Made by a program: the position numbers and the translations under genes. A stretch of 40,126 nt of DNA from Azolla pinnata (Eukaryota > Streptophyta > Polypodiopsida > Salviniales > Salviniaceae): positions 1 through 40,126 of the forward strand of contig JBBBWG010033263.1 of the NCBI GenBank assembly GCA_037176905.1. Direction: 5' to 3'. The notes under the pieces are model-generated. The model was not told where the DNA came from. It was given only the letters and a program-made list of their open reading frames with translations, and made no database searches. Of this stretch, positions 11,858 to 34,530 are shown in pieces (the stretch's first letter is position 1; every line of letters starts with the position of its first letter).

Positions 11858-11889
11858 GACTTGAACTTTGAACTTAGTTTCATTTTTTT

Positions 11890-13106
11890 ACACCTTCATT
11901 TTATGAAGCGCTCTGCTTCTTCTTCATTCTTTCTTCTTCTTTCTTCTTCTTCTTCTTCTTCTCTTTGTTCCCCACCGCCTCGCCGTCTCTGAGTTTTAGG
12001 GTTTTGCTTCCCCGTCTCGGGACTACCTTCTCCATCGCCAGGTCCCCGCTCGCGCTCTCGCTGCAGGTAACGTCTCTCCTTCTCCTTCTCCCTCTCCCTC
12101 TCTTCAAAACGCTTCGCTCTGCAAACGGCCTCTTCTGTAGGACTGTTCCTCGGTTTTTTCCTCAACGGTCTACGCTCGTAGGGTTTGTTTTCTCCTCATG
12201 TGCGTCCTTTGCTCCTCCCCCTCAGCGTACCCCTCGGCCGTTTCGGGGCGATTTTGTGTTTCCAGCTTCGCCTTCGTGCTCAGAGTCCGTACACAGCTCG
12301 TCTCGACAATTTGTGCGAGGTTTTACCTCTCTCCTGTTTTCAAGGACCAGCTTCACGTACGCGGCTTCTGCCGAGTTCTGTTCCTCTTCAGCACCGAAAT
12401 TGTAATCTTTTATGCTGCGCGGGCGAATTTGCTGCCTCTTCTGAGACGTGCAAAAGCATAGTAGCTTATTTTGAGCGATGCACTGCTGGTGTTTCCTCTT
12501 CAGAGAGCAGCAAAGTATGCTATATGTGCTGGCGTTTGCAGTTCATTGATAATCATCCATTGCCAGCTTTCTTCTTAGCTTTTTCTTAGTAAAAGAAGCA
12601 GCTTTACACTAAGCTTGTGTATTTGATCGAGAATACTACCTTGTAACAGACCGGGGCCATATTTCTGTCCAGTAGGAACTAACCGAGTGTGAAGTTTGTG
12701 AGGCCATGTAGTGTGCCGCAGTTTGTTAGAGTTCTTTCCTGTGCGGATATCTTTGTGCCTTAGAACAGTGTCTACTTTCGTTTAAGTTTACAAATTTTGG
12801 CTGCTTATACCGACGGCAGCATGATATACAAATTTGTGCAAATGCTTCTGCTTGCAGCAGTTTTTGTGAGTATTGACAGTCCCAAGACCAGTGTCTTCTT
12901 ATAGGTTTCATTTAACCTGCTCCCTAAATTCCATAGCTGGCAAAAAAGTCGTGAAATCATTTGTTCTGAACCGGAGTTTACATCTGTATCTTGAACTTCT
13001 ATCCTCAAAGGCAAGCATATTATGTAGTCTGGATGATCCATTTTGGTTTATCCCTGCAAGTAAGCATGTATGATACCATTCGATTGATTTTTTTGGCTGT
13101 TAACAG
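11890..13106 (+). other. PRP8: PRP8 5' leader exon and leader intron
   Basis: The region opens with a pyrimidine tract, (TTC)n at about 11917-11962, and a telomere-box motif (TTTAGGGTTTT) near 11995, both common at plant promoters and leaders. A good donor, CTGCAG|GTAACG, at 12066/12067 and an acceptor, TTAACAG, ending at 13106 define an intron of about 1040 bp. The spliced leader then has 41 nt before the PRP8 ATG. The long ORFs in 11965-12589 show no family resemblance and lie in this leader/intron. Confidence 0.55.
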
Positions 13107-13147
13107 GTATGCAAATTGTGTGAAGATTCTCTGCGGAAAAGTTAATC

Positions 13148-23284
<10,137 letters not shown>

Positions 23285-23878
23285 GGAATCTCTCTGGAGT
23301 TCAGCAATTTGGAAGGGAGAGATGATTGCAGAATCCATGCGGTCGGTGTGGCCTGCTCGATTGCTTCTTTTATCAGGAGCACGGGGCGAGAACCGACTCA
23401 GGCTTGGAAGTTGTGTATCTACCTACTTACAAATTATGGGATCGCAACTGTTCGATTTTGTACAGAAGGGTGAAGAAATCCACCTAGAAAGGATATGGTG
23501 CCTGAAGAAAAAATAGGGGCAAGCTTGAATTTTCTGTACTTCAAACAGCGCAGTGAACAAGATGTATAGGCATTGAGCAGTCATGCTCTATGTTCCCTGT
23601 TTTGTATTGTTGGTTTGATCAGTCATTTTATCTGAGTCGCAGAAGTCATTTGTCTTTCCCGAGATCAATTCACCATCCCCAAAACGCATTTTAACAGGTG
23701 AAATCAAATTTCATATAATTCTGCCGAGCGAATATCGGAGTGTTTGTAGTGGAATATACTTGGTGCAACCAAACTAAGTGAAGGTGATCATGGCCATGAT
23801 TGTGGTATTGCTATCAAATTGTAGAACTATTGCAACGTGCTTTCAAGCTTGAAAGCGTTGATCATCAGTGTGGTACAT

Positions 23879-23968
23879 AATCAAAGTCGAGACATTTTTC
23901 ATCATTCTGATCCGAAATCAAAGTCGAGACATTTTTCATCATTCTGATCCGAAATCAAAGTCGAGCCA
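23879..23968. repeat. 37-bp tandem repeat, about 2.4 copies
   Basis: Units begin AATCAAAGTCGAG at 23879, 23916 and 23953. The first two are identical over 37 bp; the third is truncated and has one change (GAGCC for GAGAC). Confidence 0.95.
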
Positions 23969-24285
23969 TTTGTGTAGTATTATTGAACTCATGCAAAGGA
24001 AAACTTGCTGTCTATGACTTGTGAATGTTTAATTAACTTGTTGAATGATTTTAAAAGCAGTAGATAAAACCAGTTTTACATTATGTCATGACTTGTTATC
24101 ACGAATTGAGCATGAATTTGCTGTCATGATTGGTCCCTTTGGCATCATCCATGCATCTTTTCTGCAGTTTTTATGCTGTAATATACTCCATCTTATTCCA
24201 ACTTACCCACAATCTTATATCTGTTCACATTCCACAATCTATAAAATTGCCCCAGTTTCAGTAAGCGTTCTCTTAACGATTTCGC

Positions 24286-24308
24286 TTCTAGAAGCTTCTA
24301 GAAAGTTC
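24286..24308. promoter_or_regulatory. Perfect five-unit heat-shock element
   Basis: Five alternating TTC/GAA triplets at exact 5-bp steps: TTC 24286, GAA 24291, TTC 24296, GAA 24301, TTC 24306. This is the canonical binding site for trimeric heat-shock factors. No coding gene starts nearby: PRP8 ends 1 kb upstream and PTAC3 ends 640 bp downstream on the other strand. It could drive an unannotated or antisense transcript, or be part of a repeat also seen at 10606. No TATA box can be assigned with confidence. Confidence 0.6.
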
Positions 24309-24949
24309 CAAACTATTCAAAATGCATAAGTTCCTTTAGGATTCCACTGAAATATATTCGTACTGCGTTGTCGTCTCGGCCTTTTCATAGACTGTTCACC
24401 GCTGTGTATACAGAAACGGGAAACATCTTAAGATCTGCGCAACTCGCTCACAAGTTCGCTCTCTGCTACAGCCATCTGAGGTGTTATAGTAAGCTTCTGC
24501 TGGAGGTTATTGGGATGCTGTCATATGGGAGAAATATAAAAATGGGCAGGCAAGAGACCATCTCCTTAAAAAAATGACCAATTATACAACACTAACTTCG
24601 AGTTGGATCATGTTCCCGATCGTAAGCTTACAAGCTGCTTGCAAATTTTGCTGTCCATTTTTGAGACAAACATGAGCAGCGCGCTGAGATTTCTTTCTAG
24701 ACCTTGCAGGCGGGAGGGAGGTGCTGGAGGACTGTTCTTTCTTTTATAGATACTTCTAACTGCAAACAAAAAGAGCATCATGAGCACTCGAACTTCGAAA
24801 CATATGGCATCCAAAATACATTCCTTTAGCCAAAGTGAGAAATATGATCTGAATACAAACCTCTAGCAATGGATTTGGATTGGCTGGTGTGAGAAAGAAT
24901 GAATGGTTCACCTCAACCACAACCTATACATAAGCCTTTCACATTAGCT

Positions 24950-25451
24950 TCAATTCTCATCCGTAGGAGCCATTTCCTCCTCTGGAAGAATCTTGTCCAA
25001 AATTTCATCAGGTATGTTTATTCCGCTATCTTCCATGTCCGTCACTATGGCTATCGCTGCTTCCCGTTCATCCAGGTGCATGCATAAGCTCACAACTTCA
25101 TCGTAAAGAGGACTGTTTTACATATACGCAAGTTTTCCCACGATGTAAGAACAAATAGGTGGATAAACAAGCAAAAGGTACCAGTTAAAATTGGGGGTAC
25201 CAGCAAAACTGCTTACCTGCCAAATACATAACCAAGCTTATGTGTCTGTTGTAATATGTTAACCATAGCTTCAGGCCAAGGTGTCTTAAGAGCTGCTCTT
25301 AGAAGGGTCGCACAATCCCCAATTGTCGGAACACCGCCTAAGTCTATAACCTAAGGAAGAAGGCAAAACCATTGATCAGAGCAGCCCTGTACTTGAACAT
25401 TTAAATCAGGCCCGAGAAGTATATATATTATACATATACAGATATAGATAT

Positions 25452-25485
<34 letters not shown>

Positions 25486-28400
25486 CATGTACATATTATA
25501 CACACTCGCCAGACATTTGGACTTCGATTTGAGCGTCGAACAAATACTCTGATATTAACTACTCAAAAGTCCATCAAACATTCTTGAATGGACAACAATG
25601 CAAGTCCCAAATAGGTCAAGCTTGGAACTAAACAAAACCTCTGTGCTCCCAAAGTTTGCTTATTAGATGAAATCATGCTAATGTCAACAATGTTCAAACA
25701 AGTTAATATGCAATGAACTATGACTATTTTCCATGATATTCACATTGTAAATTCTGCATCTTTTCTTTGCTCCACAAACATGAATATTTCATGAAACTCT
25801 GTTCACGTCAACATCTCTTGCATGAGTAAATATAGGATTAAATAAGATTGCTTTCCATCAGATAGTGTTATAAATCACGTACCTTCTTCATTAGTTTCAT
25901 CCCAAGTGTCACTTCTCTTTCTTTTGACCATTTTTCTGGCATAAATATTTCCAGATCTTTCTCCCAAGTCCAACCCCAAGCATCTGCAATTGTGTACATG
26001 TCTTCCACACTAAAGATCCTGTATTTTTTAACTTCTTCAAGCTGTTCCTCGAGATTGAACTCAAAGTAGTACTCATCTCTTCGCTGCAGGAAAGAGATCA
26101 AATCAATGCTGGGTGCATGGAGCTTTCTATTACCTGATAAACTTACAATTTAACCCTAGGAAATAACAGGTTGATCGAATGCAAACACCAAAGACATACC
26201 TGCATTTCCAAAGCCTCATCACTTTCCAGAAGCTGTTGAGCAAGCATGACACGAGGTTCAACTTCTTCTTCTGCACCTCCATCTTCTAAATCATCCGGTT
26301 CCTCCTCTACCTCAACTTCTTCTTCTCCATCCCCATCCTCCTTATTCTCTCCAGATGCTTCAGCATCACCCAACGTGCTCTGTGAATCATCTTCCTCAGA
26401 CTCGTCCTCTCCTACTTCTTCTTCAGTATTTTCACCCAAAAAGCGCTTTCTCCAATATTCTGTATTATTTTCATTCTTGAGGTTTAAACGTGACATGAAC
26501 TTTTCCAGCCTATCATCTACCTGTAACACGCAGAAAATGGAATACGTCAGCACAGTTTGCATCAAATCTAAGCTATTCTGCATATGAAAGCTTTGGGGTA
26601 AATATTTATTTAGCAATACCTGCATCTGGACAGAATCAAGACACGATAGTGGTACAATAATACATTATGATTCACAGTTATTAACGAATTGAAATGCGCT
26701 CAAAAACTTTTACTACATATGACACACCTGTTCAGCCACCTCTACTTCAGGTGGCAGCCAAAGAGGTCGGTTTCGTGCACGATTTATCCTCCTTGACTTT
26801 TGCACTCTCTGATAAAGAACTGGCCTGGTACCATCAGAAGGAAGCCCTTGTGCTTCTAACTCTTCTTTCAGCTCTGATACCAACATTTTGCTTGCAGCTT
26901 TAGGCTTTCTCACTTGTTGTACTGACTCTGCAAGAATATCTTTCCTGATTTTCTCCATCACCAATTCAAGGTCTTCGTCTGTTGCTCCAGGTCCAAGGGC
27001 GTGGACACCATCTCTTTCCAACTTCTTAATCAGTGCACAAGAATAAGTGGCCCTTGCCTCAGCACAGTACTTCTTAAAGGAAACTTCCAAAGGAGCAGCG
27101 AATCTGAAGCCTTCATTATCAGGATCAACTGGAATATACTTCCCATCAAGTGAGGGACTCCATCTCTGTCTTGTTCCAGTTAATCCCCCTTCAGCAATGT
27201 ACCTATGGGTGCAAAATGACGAATTTTCAGTTATGTTTTGGAACTATCATGTGAATTAATGACAAGGTAACCATGTAGGCATACATAAGAAATTCTGTTC
27301 TTTGTGATCACCTTGCTATGTAGTCTATCTCATAACCAAGCTCTGCTTCTTGTTGCAATGGTTCAATCCAAGAGGTTACTAATGTTCTTCCTTTCCTGTT
27401 CACAATCATTGCTCGTTTGCCGATTGGTTGGTTGTCTCTCTCCATAGCTTCCAAGGCTTCAAATAAATCATCGATTTTTCCTGCATAATGAAACATTCTA
27501 GGCATTTAAAAGGACCATATCAGATGGAAAGTAGTTAGAAACCCTGGGTTAAACCATATTATAAGCTAAAGGAAGCGAATACATTGTGGCAACAGCTTGG
27601 ACATCATACTGCAATCTGAGCTTTACATTAGTTCAATAATAGAGCAACCCCATCTAAGCACTATGTTCCTGTGCAATACGTTAACAACTCTTAGCAAGTT
27701 GATGATAATGTAGAAATTTGATCGCTTTTGTCATTGAGATGTCAACACATTAAGCATACACCTCTTACATGCAATGCCGTTGTATATTTTTCATCCTTGG
27801 CTCAGGACCATTAATTATTTGTTACATAAGAAAACAGATATTTTCGGCAGTGTTCAAAGATTCTCTTTTAAATGACGAGTTTCATGAGAAACATTTGGCA
27901 GCCATCTATGTAACCCTATACCTGCAGTATGCAGTTCCATATATAAACTTATACGAATATAGCAGCTCAGTGTCTAGGCTTCTTATTCTCAAAGTTTTAT
28001 TTTTCTTAAAATGTATAGACTCATCTGTAAAGCAAGGTAAACTGGTTCTCACCTTGTAGGCAAAGAAGCCGCAAGTACAGCGAGAGAGGATCACCATAAT
28101 TCCCATCATTATGCAGGCTCTTTATTCCACCTGGAATCTTTGAGAGTGCTCGAAAATGTCGAATGGCCTCTTCGCTTATATTATACTTTGTAAAACCTTC
28201 AACTAGGAGTCTGTCAAATTCATTCATCAGATAAAATTGAGTGACAGGAGGCAAGTGGGCCATTTTATGGCCTCAAAATGCTAGAAATGGATGATTTTAC
28301 AAAAATAGAATTAAATAATTTATGAACATACTAATTCATACTCTCTCATGCCTCTGTCTCTCTCTATCTCTCATACCATATACAATCACCTTGTCCTTTT

Positions 28401-31400
28401 TTGTATTTGACTTTAGCTAGGTAATTTTGGTGCTGTATTTGCAGCTTTTTTATAATTCTCATTAATAGATGATTGGAGACACTTCAAGTGCACAACTGCA
28501 CATTCTCTTTGATGGGCCATGTCAACCTAAGATATACCTTTCTTTATTTCTTCTTACGTTCTGTCTCTCATGCAGCATCAAAGAAAATGAATTGAATAAC
28601 CTCAACATTGAAAACTTGCCATCCTTTCAGTGTTGTACCACACGTTTCCAAAATTATTAAAGAAACAAACCGGTATGTGTAGAACATCACACCCAAAAGA
28701 CTTAGATAGGCCAAGGGAGCATCTCCCCCCATAGATGGGCTACTAGAAAAACCAATGGGCCAACTCAGACTTTCCTCCCACCAACTAGAAATTAAAGCAG
28801 AATAAGTGTTCTAAATTCCTATAGCTGAAATGTTTTGCAAATAGTGTTAGGGAGAGGTGAAGCAAGAAAAGTTATGTTTGCCCATCATACAGGCACATTA
28901 TGTTATTACCCTCTTTGCGAACTTAACCATCATTCGACAAATAATGGGAAATGTTGACCAAGACCCTAAACCCTAAACTCGGCCAAGTCTTAGAGTTCCA
29001 AAAACATTGGGATTCAACCCTTATATCAACACATGGAACATAACAACAAACACACACACTTAACTTTTTCCATTCAGTCACACCGCCATTCACAACCTGT
29101 AATAGAGTCCATATAGGAAGGATAGAGCATGTTGACCACAGACGGAACCAAAGTACCACGATACAAGGCACATAGATCATATCATATCACAACCATAAAA
29201 ACTCGGGTGTGATTCCCCTCTAACACTTCAGACATGTATATTAGTCACACATTCCATCTTTTAAATCATCTTTGAATTCGTTACTGTCAACCTTTAGGGC
29301 ACCTAGAAAAGTCACTTTTGTTTCAAATGAACTTAGCCATACCAGGTACTATCTCTCCTCCATTTTTAAATTTTTCAGGGACTCCGTGATGAAAGAAAAA
29401 CAGTCATGACCAGCATCTGTAGCTCAAACTACTATAACCCATAACTTGATAATAGAGTTTACATGGACGCCTTTTCTTATCCAATGGTAACGAACACAAT
29501 AGCACACCTGGTGCTTCATAAAATTATTTGGTGTGTTGCTAATCTTTAAGATATCAAAGAGATGCTTCTGGTAATATTGAATATTTATGAGATCCATTAA
29601 AACCAAGCACGCCACCATATTTATGCTGAATTTATACTTCAAGATTGAAACCATTTTACCAACATACATGTAAGTTCTCATGTTAGGTTGTACTCTCTTG
29701 TAGTTTTCTACCATTATTCCCAATACATCAACTAGTTGTTGAATCCTGCAGTCAAAATGAGGAGATTTTAGCTGAAACAGAAGCTTCGCATATTCCTCTA
29801 GAATACATGTACAGTATAAAAGGAGACCATCACCTGTCCCCGCCCTGTGTTGACCTTATCAAAGCTTGGAACAAGTAATTATATGTCTCAGTGTCTGGTT
29901 TTTTATCATCTGAAAATTCAAAATAATGAGAGATTTTATTGAACATCGAGCAAGGCTAATACATATCATAACTGCTTTGGGATTATTTTCCTGTTAGTGA
30001 CCTTTTCATATTTGTGCCTTTGAGGCTTCATAAGAATTTTCAATGCATGTTGTCCTTCAGGCTTCGTGATAACTCATTACCAAGCCTTCCATCACTTAAA
30101 TGTTGTGATCCAGTGGAGCAACATCACTCTCTTTAGTATTATATAGCTACCTTTGTAGTTTTCAGTTAAATCATGTAGAAATATAACCGTGGACCTTGCA
30201 CATTGATGGCTCAATCTGTGGAGGGCTTCGACCAGAATTGGATTCTTTCCCTATATTGTACTTTAACTATGATATGCATCATACAGAAGCCGTGCAAAAA
30301 GAGGCACCCCTACCAAACCCACAAAGAAACTTACTGCACGGAATAAGGCTGGACAATGAAAATGGATCTGTAGACCTCGACATCAAGTGCTGTAAGATTG
30401 ATGGGTTCAGGCATTTGTAACTATGGACAGGAAAAAGAAACCGGTAGGATTCAGCATGAAAAGATGAAATTGGAGAGAATTAGTGAGCACTACTTTATAT
30501 ATCCTGAAAAGGAGTATTTGTAGCTCCGGTGCCTGATGTGTCATTTGTGATGTGATTTGTATTCCAAGGCTCATATTTCTATTACTGTTATCATATCAAT
30601 TTTTCTTTGGCATTGTTGGCTACATCATCCAACTTATGTATCTGCAAATGCTTCGTATAAAGGATGATTCACTTTCCACGCAGAAAATACACAAACTGCA
30701 AGATGACCAAAACTTATGAGACTCACCGCTCCCATACTTCATGCTCTCAAACCTTTCCAATGCAATGTCTGCCTCGCCTAAGTTTGCCTGCATACCAGTT
30801 AGATTATTATGAGACATTTCTGATATGACATCAAAAAGAAACCTCCTGACTCTGGGAGTTAATAATTTTGAAGAAGACAAGTCTTCTTGATAGTTGAATA
30901 TTTTTACCTCAATTTTCAACAGGCAATTGTAATGGAAAACCTTACAATCCCTTCCCATATACTCCATGAACCGCAAGATGCGAATGCAGTTGCTGTGGTG
31001 ACCAATATCAGCATTCTTCTCAACCAAAGCATCAAAGAGATGATCAACTCCTATATAACCACCTTCAGCTCCTTTTAAAAATATATCTGTGGCCTCCTTG
31101 AGATACCCATTTTTCAAGAGCTCCTCTAATAAGAAAGCCAACCATGTCAAGAATAAAAATCCAGTGTCCTGCTTTAGGCTGAAATTCCAAGGTGATGCTT
31201 TCAAACCTTACCTACAAATATCAACCATGTTACACGTCCACTGTAATCGTAATCCTCCATGGCCGAAAGAAGATCCTCTCCTTCTTCTTGCTTTCCTATA
31301 GTGGCAAATGAACGTGCTACTGCCGTGAAAGTTTCTTCTAAAGGAGTAATTCCAGTATTCACCTCCCTCTTTAGAGCATAAAGCTGCAAATTCAATTGAA

Positions 31401-33163
31401 GCCAGTTGTTCAAAATTTGTATTACACATCAAACACTGCACTCAGGAAATGAAATTGATCAATTCTGAAGCAAAACAGAACTGTGATGTCCTACAGTCAT
31501 ATCCAACAGACACGATATACATGGATCATCACCACACCAGTTCTACCAATCCAAGTGGCTGTTGAAAACTAGGATCCACTACAGTCCTACCAATCCAAGT
31601 TACGATTGGCGACTGTTTGGAGTGGTAGGACTGTTTGGACTAGGATCCACTACAGTCCTACGACTCCAAACAGTCCTCCAACTTCGGGTAACTCGAATAG
31701 AAAGTTAGGGGCGAGGGCATTCTCAAAATATGCATTACAGTTAACAGCCAGAGGGACTCTCTGTGAGTGGCCAACGTTCAGTATCCTTTTTTCTCCCAAC
31801 TTCACCATACACTAAACTGAACAATCTACTAGTCTCTGAAATTTGACCATATCTGCACAATGCATGAAGCATTCGTGCAAATAAAAACAATCCTGCATAT
31901 GGCAGGAATGATTCAACAACAATGTTAGAGAATTTGTTAGTGTACCTTTAGGATCAAACCATATCTACATATTGCATGAAGCACTCGTGCACATAGCCTA
32001 TGATACATTGTCTGAGATGTAAGCGGTTGTAGGATGTCACCAGTAAAATGACTATGCTTCGTGCACAAACTTGATACTATGAAAACATCGTTACATACTG
32101 CACGAACCGTACTGCCTATGCTACATTTTCTCAACTATACCTATTACAGCAGCAGTAGGATGTCGCTGGTAAATAACGATGTTTTGTGCATAATCTTGGT
32201 AGTATCGAAAAGCACAGCGCCAGGTAAACAACAAAGTTCTCTATATGGAGCCCAGAGTACCCAAAACACCTGTCCGTGGATGATTAGCATATAGGATAAG
32301 AATTCGAATTCAAGGTTTTGCAGCATACTGTCATCACAGAAAGGGAGGCAGCGCTAAGATGCGAATAAAATATGCATGAAACACACGAGATCAGAATGCA
32401 TTTCAGGAGAGAAAATAGATACAGCACGTACCGCACCCTCGGGATCTCCTGATCTCGTATAGGAGACAATGAGACCATGATAGGATCGAGGACCCGGTAC
32501 CAAGCCCACTGCAGCCATATCTGCCATTACTGCCTCAGCCTCTATTACGTTTCCGGATCGTGCCTTATTCATCAAAGACTCCAGGAACATGAAGCGGAGA
32601 CTAGTCTCAGGACCTAAATGAAGCCTCTCCAGCTCAAAAGGCTGCCAAACTGCACTTTCCCCCTGAGCATACTCGTCACTCTGGACCACATCCAAACCAG
32701 CAACCGATCTTCTGTTCCGAGATGGCTCGCCATCGCTTTCCTTTCCATTCCAAGTTCTATTGTCAGCAAAGACCTCGCTCCCTTGCCTCGTGTTGGCACG
32801 GCTCCCGTTGCTCAAAAATGGAAAGGAGGTCACAGGGGAAGAAAATCCGCCGCCGCCGCTCCTGCTCAAACCATACCCTATGCTACTGCTACTCCTTCGA
32901 TTCCGGCCTCTATAATTGCCGAATTCTGAGCAATCAGCAGAGCGGAGGCGTTGCTCCGCTGGGGCAATCCCGTTCCCTGATCGATTAAGGCGTCGGCGGA
33001 GCTTACCTCTCCGGAATTGCGCCGAGAAGAGGAAAACGTCCGGCTTTTGGTCTCGCCCGAGAGGTCTCCATCTGCAGCCTCGTAGCCGACAAGAAGGAGA
33101 AGGAGAAGAAGGAGCATTGCGCTGTTGAGCAGCGAGGAAGGAAGAAGCCGCAGCAGCTTCCAT
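24950..33163 (-). CDS. PTAC3: PTAC3/PAP1, SAP- and PPR-domain plastid transcription protein
   Basis: PTAC3 (PAP1) is a nucleus-encoded component of the plastid-encoded RNA polymerase complex and is needed for chloroplast biogenesis. Exons in transcript order: 33163-32432, 31383-31212, 31125-30908, 30787-30727, 29909-29834, 29745-29668, 28210-28053, 27480-27312, 27202-26728, 26520-26200, 26083-25883, 25350-25217, 25112-24950. They join in frame to 985 aa; the Arabidopsis protein, as I recall, is about 910. Residues 1 to about 60 are basic and Ser/Ala-rich, consistent with a transit peptide. PPR-like helical repeats occupy about 195-540. The SAP DNA-binding motif is at about 660-693 (VSELKEELEAQGLPSDGTR), followed by an acidic Glu-rich stretch at about 735-800. 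The conserved C-terminal part contains WGWTWEKD, GGVPTIGDCA and SPLYDEVVSLC. All splice sites used are GT-AG. Introns 1 and 6 exceed 1 kb and carry repeats. Identification is strong from the SAP region and both flanks. Confidence 0.93.
25441..25486. repeat. (GATA)n microsatellite in a PTAC3 intron
   Basis: A GATATA-type start followed by about eight perfect GATA units on the + strand, within the intron between the PTAC3 exons at 26083-25883 and 25350-25217. Confidence 0.95.
28211..29667 (-). other. PTAC3: Large PTAC3 intron 6
   Basis: This 1457-bp intron runs from donor CAT|GTATGT (sense) at 29667 to acceptor TTTGACAG at 28211. A CT-rich microsatellite (CTCTCTCTATCTCTC) sits near 28345-28375. 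I see no other gene, exon or mobile element. Confidence 0.75.
31544..31675. mobile_element. Foldback (MITE-like) element in PTAC3 intron 1
   Basis: Arms at 31611-31634 (GACTGTTTGGAGTGGTAGGA...) and 31652-31675 are inverted repeats matching at 23 of 24 positions, with a 17-nt loop. Part of the right half (CTAGGATCCACTACAGTCCT and two more bases) is also directly repeated upstream at about 31570, and TACCAATCCAAGT recurs at 31544 and 31588. The GACTGTTTGGA arm resembles the GGCTGTTTGG ends of Tourist-type MITEs, but no target-site duplication or second copy is visible. It may simply be a local hairpin. Confidence 0.55.
31846..32210. repeat. Diverged tandem repeats in PTAC3 intron 1
   Basis: ACCATATCT(G/A)CA followed by TGCATGAAGCA(T/C)TCGTGCA occurs near 31846 and 31961 (period about 114). 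TAGGATGTC(A/G)C(C/T)(A/G)GTAAA occurs near 32031 and 32156 (period about 125), followed by related GTGCA(C/T)AA(A/T)CTTG sequence. Old duplications make up much of this intron. Confidence 0.6.
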
Positions 33164-33235
33164 GGCAGCAGCTCGAGCTGCAGATAAAACCCTGCACAGA
33201 CTCTCTCTTCTCTTCCGAGAAGAAACTCAAAAACA

Positions 33236-34530
33236 CAAATAAATCTTTCGTTATGTAACTATTTCTCTTTTCTTGTTACTAATCACAAAACTTGCATTCC
33301 GATTTTGATGCAAATTAACGCCTGGTTTCATAAGATCAACGCTCGATCAATCGATTGATTGACACCCGATTAATGCGTCGATCATTTGATTAGATTCTGG
33401 CACCATGTTCATCGACACCAGATTAAGGCTTCTGCTAATCGAGCTTGCAATTGATTGATTTGATGTTGATCTATTAATCAAGCGTTAATTTGTAATTCCT
33501 GGTTTCCGTCGGCGTCCTTTCAACTGTAATTTATAACTTTGTGCATTATTGAAAATTATAGAAACGAAAACGCGTAACAGATTTATAAATTACATTTTGG
33601 TGCCTTGCTAGAAACTTGGAATGCAAATTCACGCCCGGTTTTAAACATTAATGCTCGGTTAATTGATTGACACCAAATTGACGCGTTAATCAGTTAATTA
33701 GATTCTAAATTTACTCACTTTTGTTAATTGAGCTCACAATTGATTGATTTGATATTAATCGATTAATTGAACGTTAATTAGCAGACTGTAATTTATAACG
33801 TTGTTCGAAGCCTTTTAATCATTTTCCATTACAATAATACCTTTTATAGAGAAAGAGAAAATCAAATAAATAAATGTCTGTTTAATTAACTAGTTTTTTT
33901 CTTCATAGAAATGTATTATTGTAATGGAAAATTTACCCCAAAAAAAACGCCTAACAGATTTTAACGCCTGCTAACACTAGAAATTAAAAATTAACACTCG
34001 ATTAATTGATTAACACCAAATTAATGCATTATTTAGATTCCAAAATTACTAGCTTTTGTTAATTGAGCTCACAATTAAATTATTTGGTGTTAATCAATTA
34101 ATTGAACGTTAATTTTTCAACTAAGCGTTAGTTTGTAACTTCTAGTTTTAGCATGCGTCAAAATGTAATCTATCATTTTGTTAAGCATTTTTTGGTAATT
34201 TTTCCCGTTATAATAATAACTTTTACGAATAAAACGGAAAACAAACAAATAAATCTTTATTTATATAACTATTTCGTATCCTTCGTAAAATGTACTATTA
34301 TAATCAGAGAATTACGAAACATACGCAGAGTACAACTAGAAATTAGAAATTAACACCTAGTTTTATCAATTAACTCTCAGTTAATTGATTAACACCAAGT
34401 CATTTAACGGTGACCTCAAGTAACATCAATGTATGTAATCGATTAACACTCAATTAATTGATCAACACCAAATTAATGCATTAATCAATTAACTAGATTC
34501 CAAATGAACTAGCTTTTGCTGATCAAATAT
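33236..34530. repeat. Satellite-like array of about four ATTAAT-rich units
   Basis: A unit of roughly 290-375 bp recurs about four times. Landmarks: AAATAAAT(C/G)T near 33238, 33873 and 34248; TTAATTGAGCTCACAATT at about 33726 and 34059, with a diverged copy near 33438; and GATTGACACC/GATTAACACCAA before GC(A/G)TTAAT stretches in each unit. Units contain an imperfect palindrome; in the third, perfect 21-nt arms lie at 34001-34021 and 34082-34102. The array starts about 70 bp upstream of the PTAC3 start codon. The overlapping ORFs are meaningless. Confidence 0.75.

Larger units (their letters stand above)
23285..24949. other. Convergent intergenic region between PRP8 and PTAC3
   Basis: It holds both 3' UTRs. 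No gene is supported; the short ORFs lack domains. A 37-bp tandem repeat (23879-23968) and a heat-shock element (24286-24308) are listed separately. TCTCGGCCTTTT near 24375 recalls the U2 snRNA 5' end, but the match does not continue. Confidence 0.6.

Noticed and set aside
11477..11864. Long ORFs reading as poly Met/Leu, Ile/Ser or Asp/Gly
   Set aside because: They arise on both strands from the ATC/CAG/CAA triplet repeat and have no domain or splice support.
11965..12589. ORFs of 87-146 aa upstream of PRP8
   Set aside because: They lie across a good splice donor at 12067 and within the inferred leader intron, show no family resemblance and overlap each other in different frames.
24370..24600. 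Possible U2 snRNA gene or fragment (TCTCGGCCTTTT near 24375)
   Set aside because: Only about 12 bases agree with the U2 5' end. The following GGCTAAGATCAAG-like sequence is absent, and no plant snRNA upstream element is evident.
26622..26640. Possible 6-nt microexon in PTAC3 (ATGCAG followed by a donor)
   Set aside because: The flanking exons already join in frame and match the family order without it.
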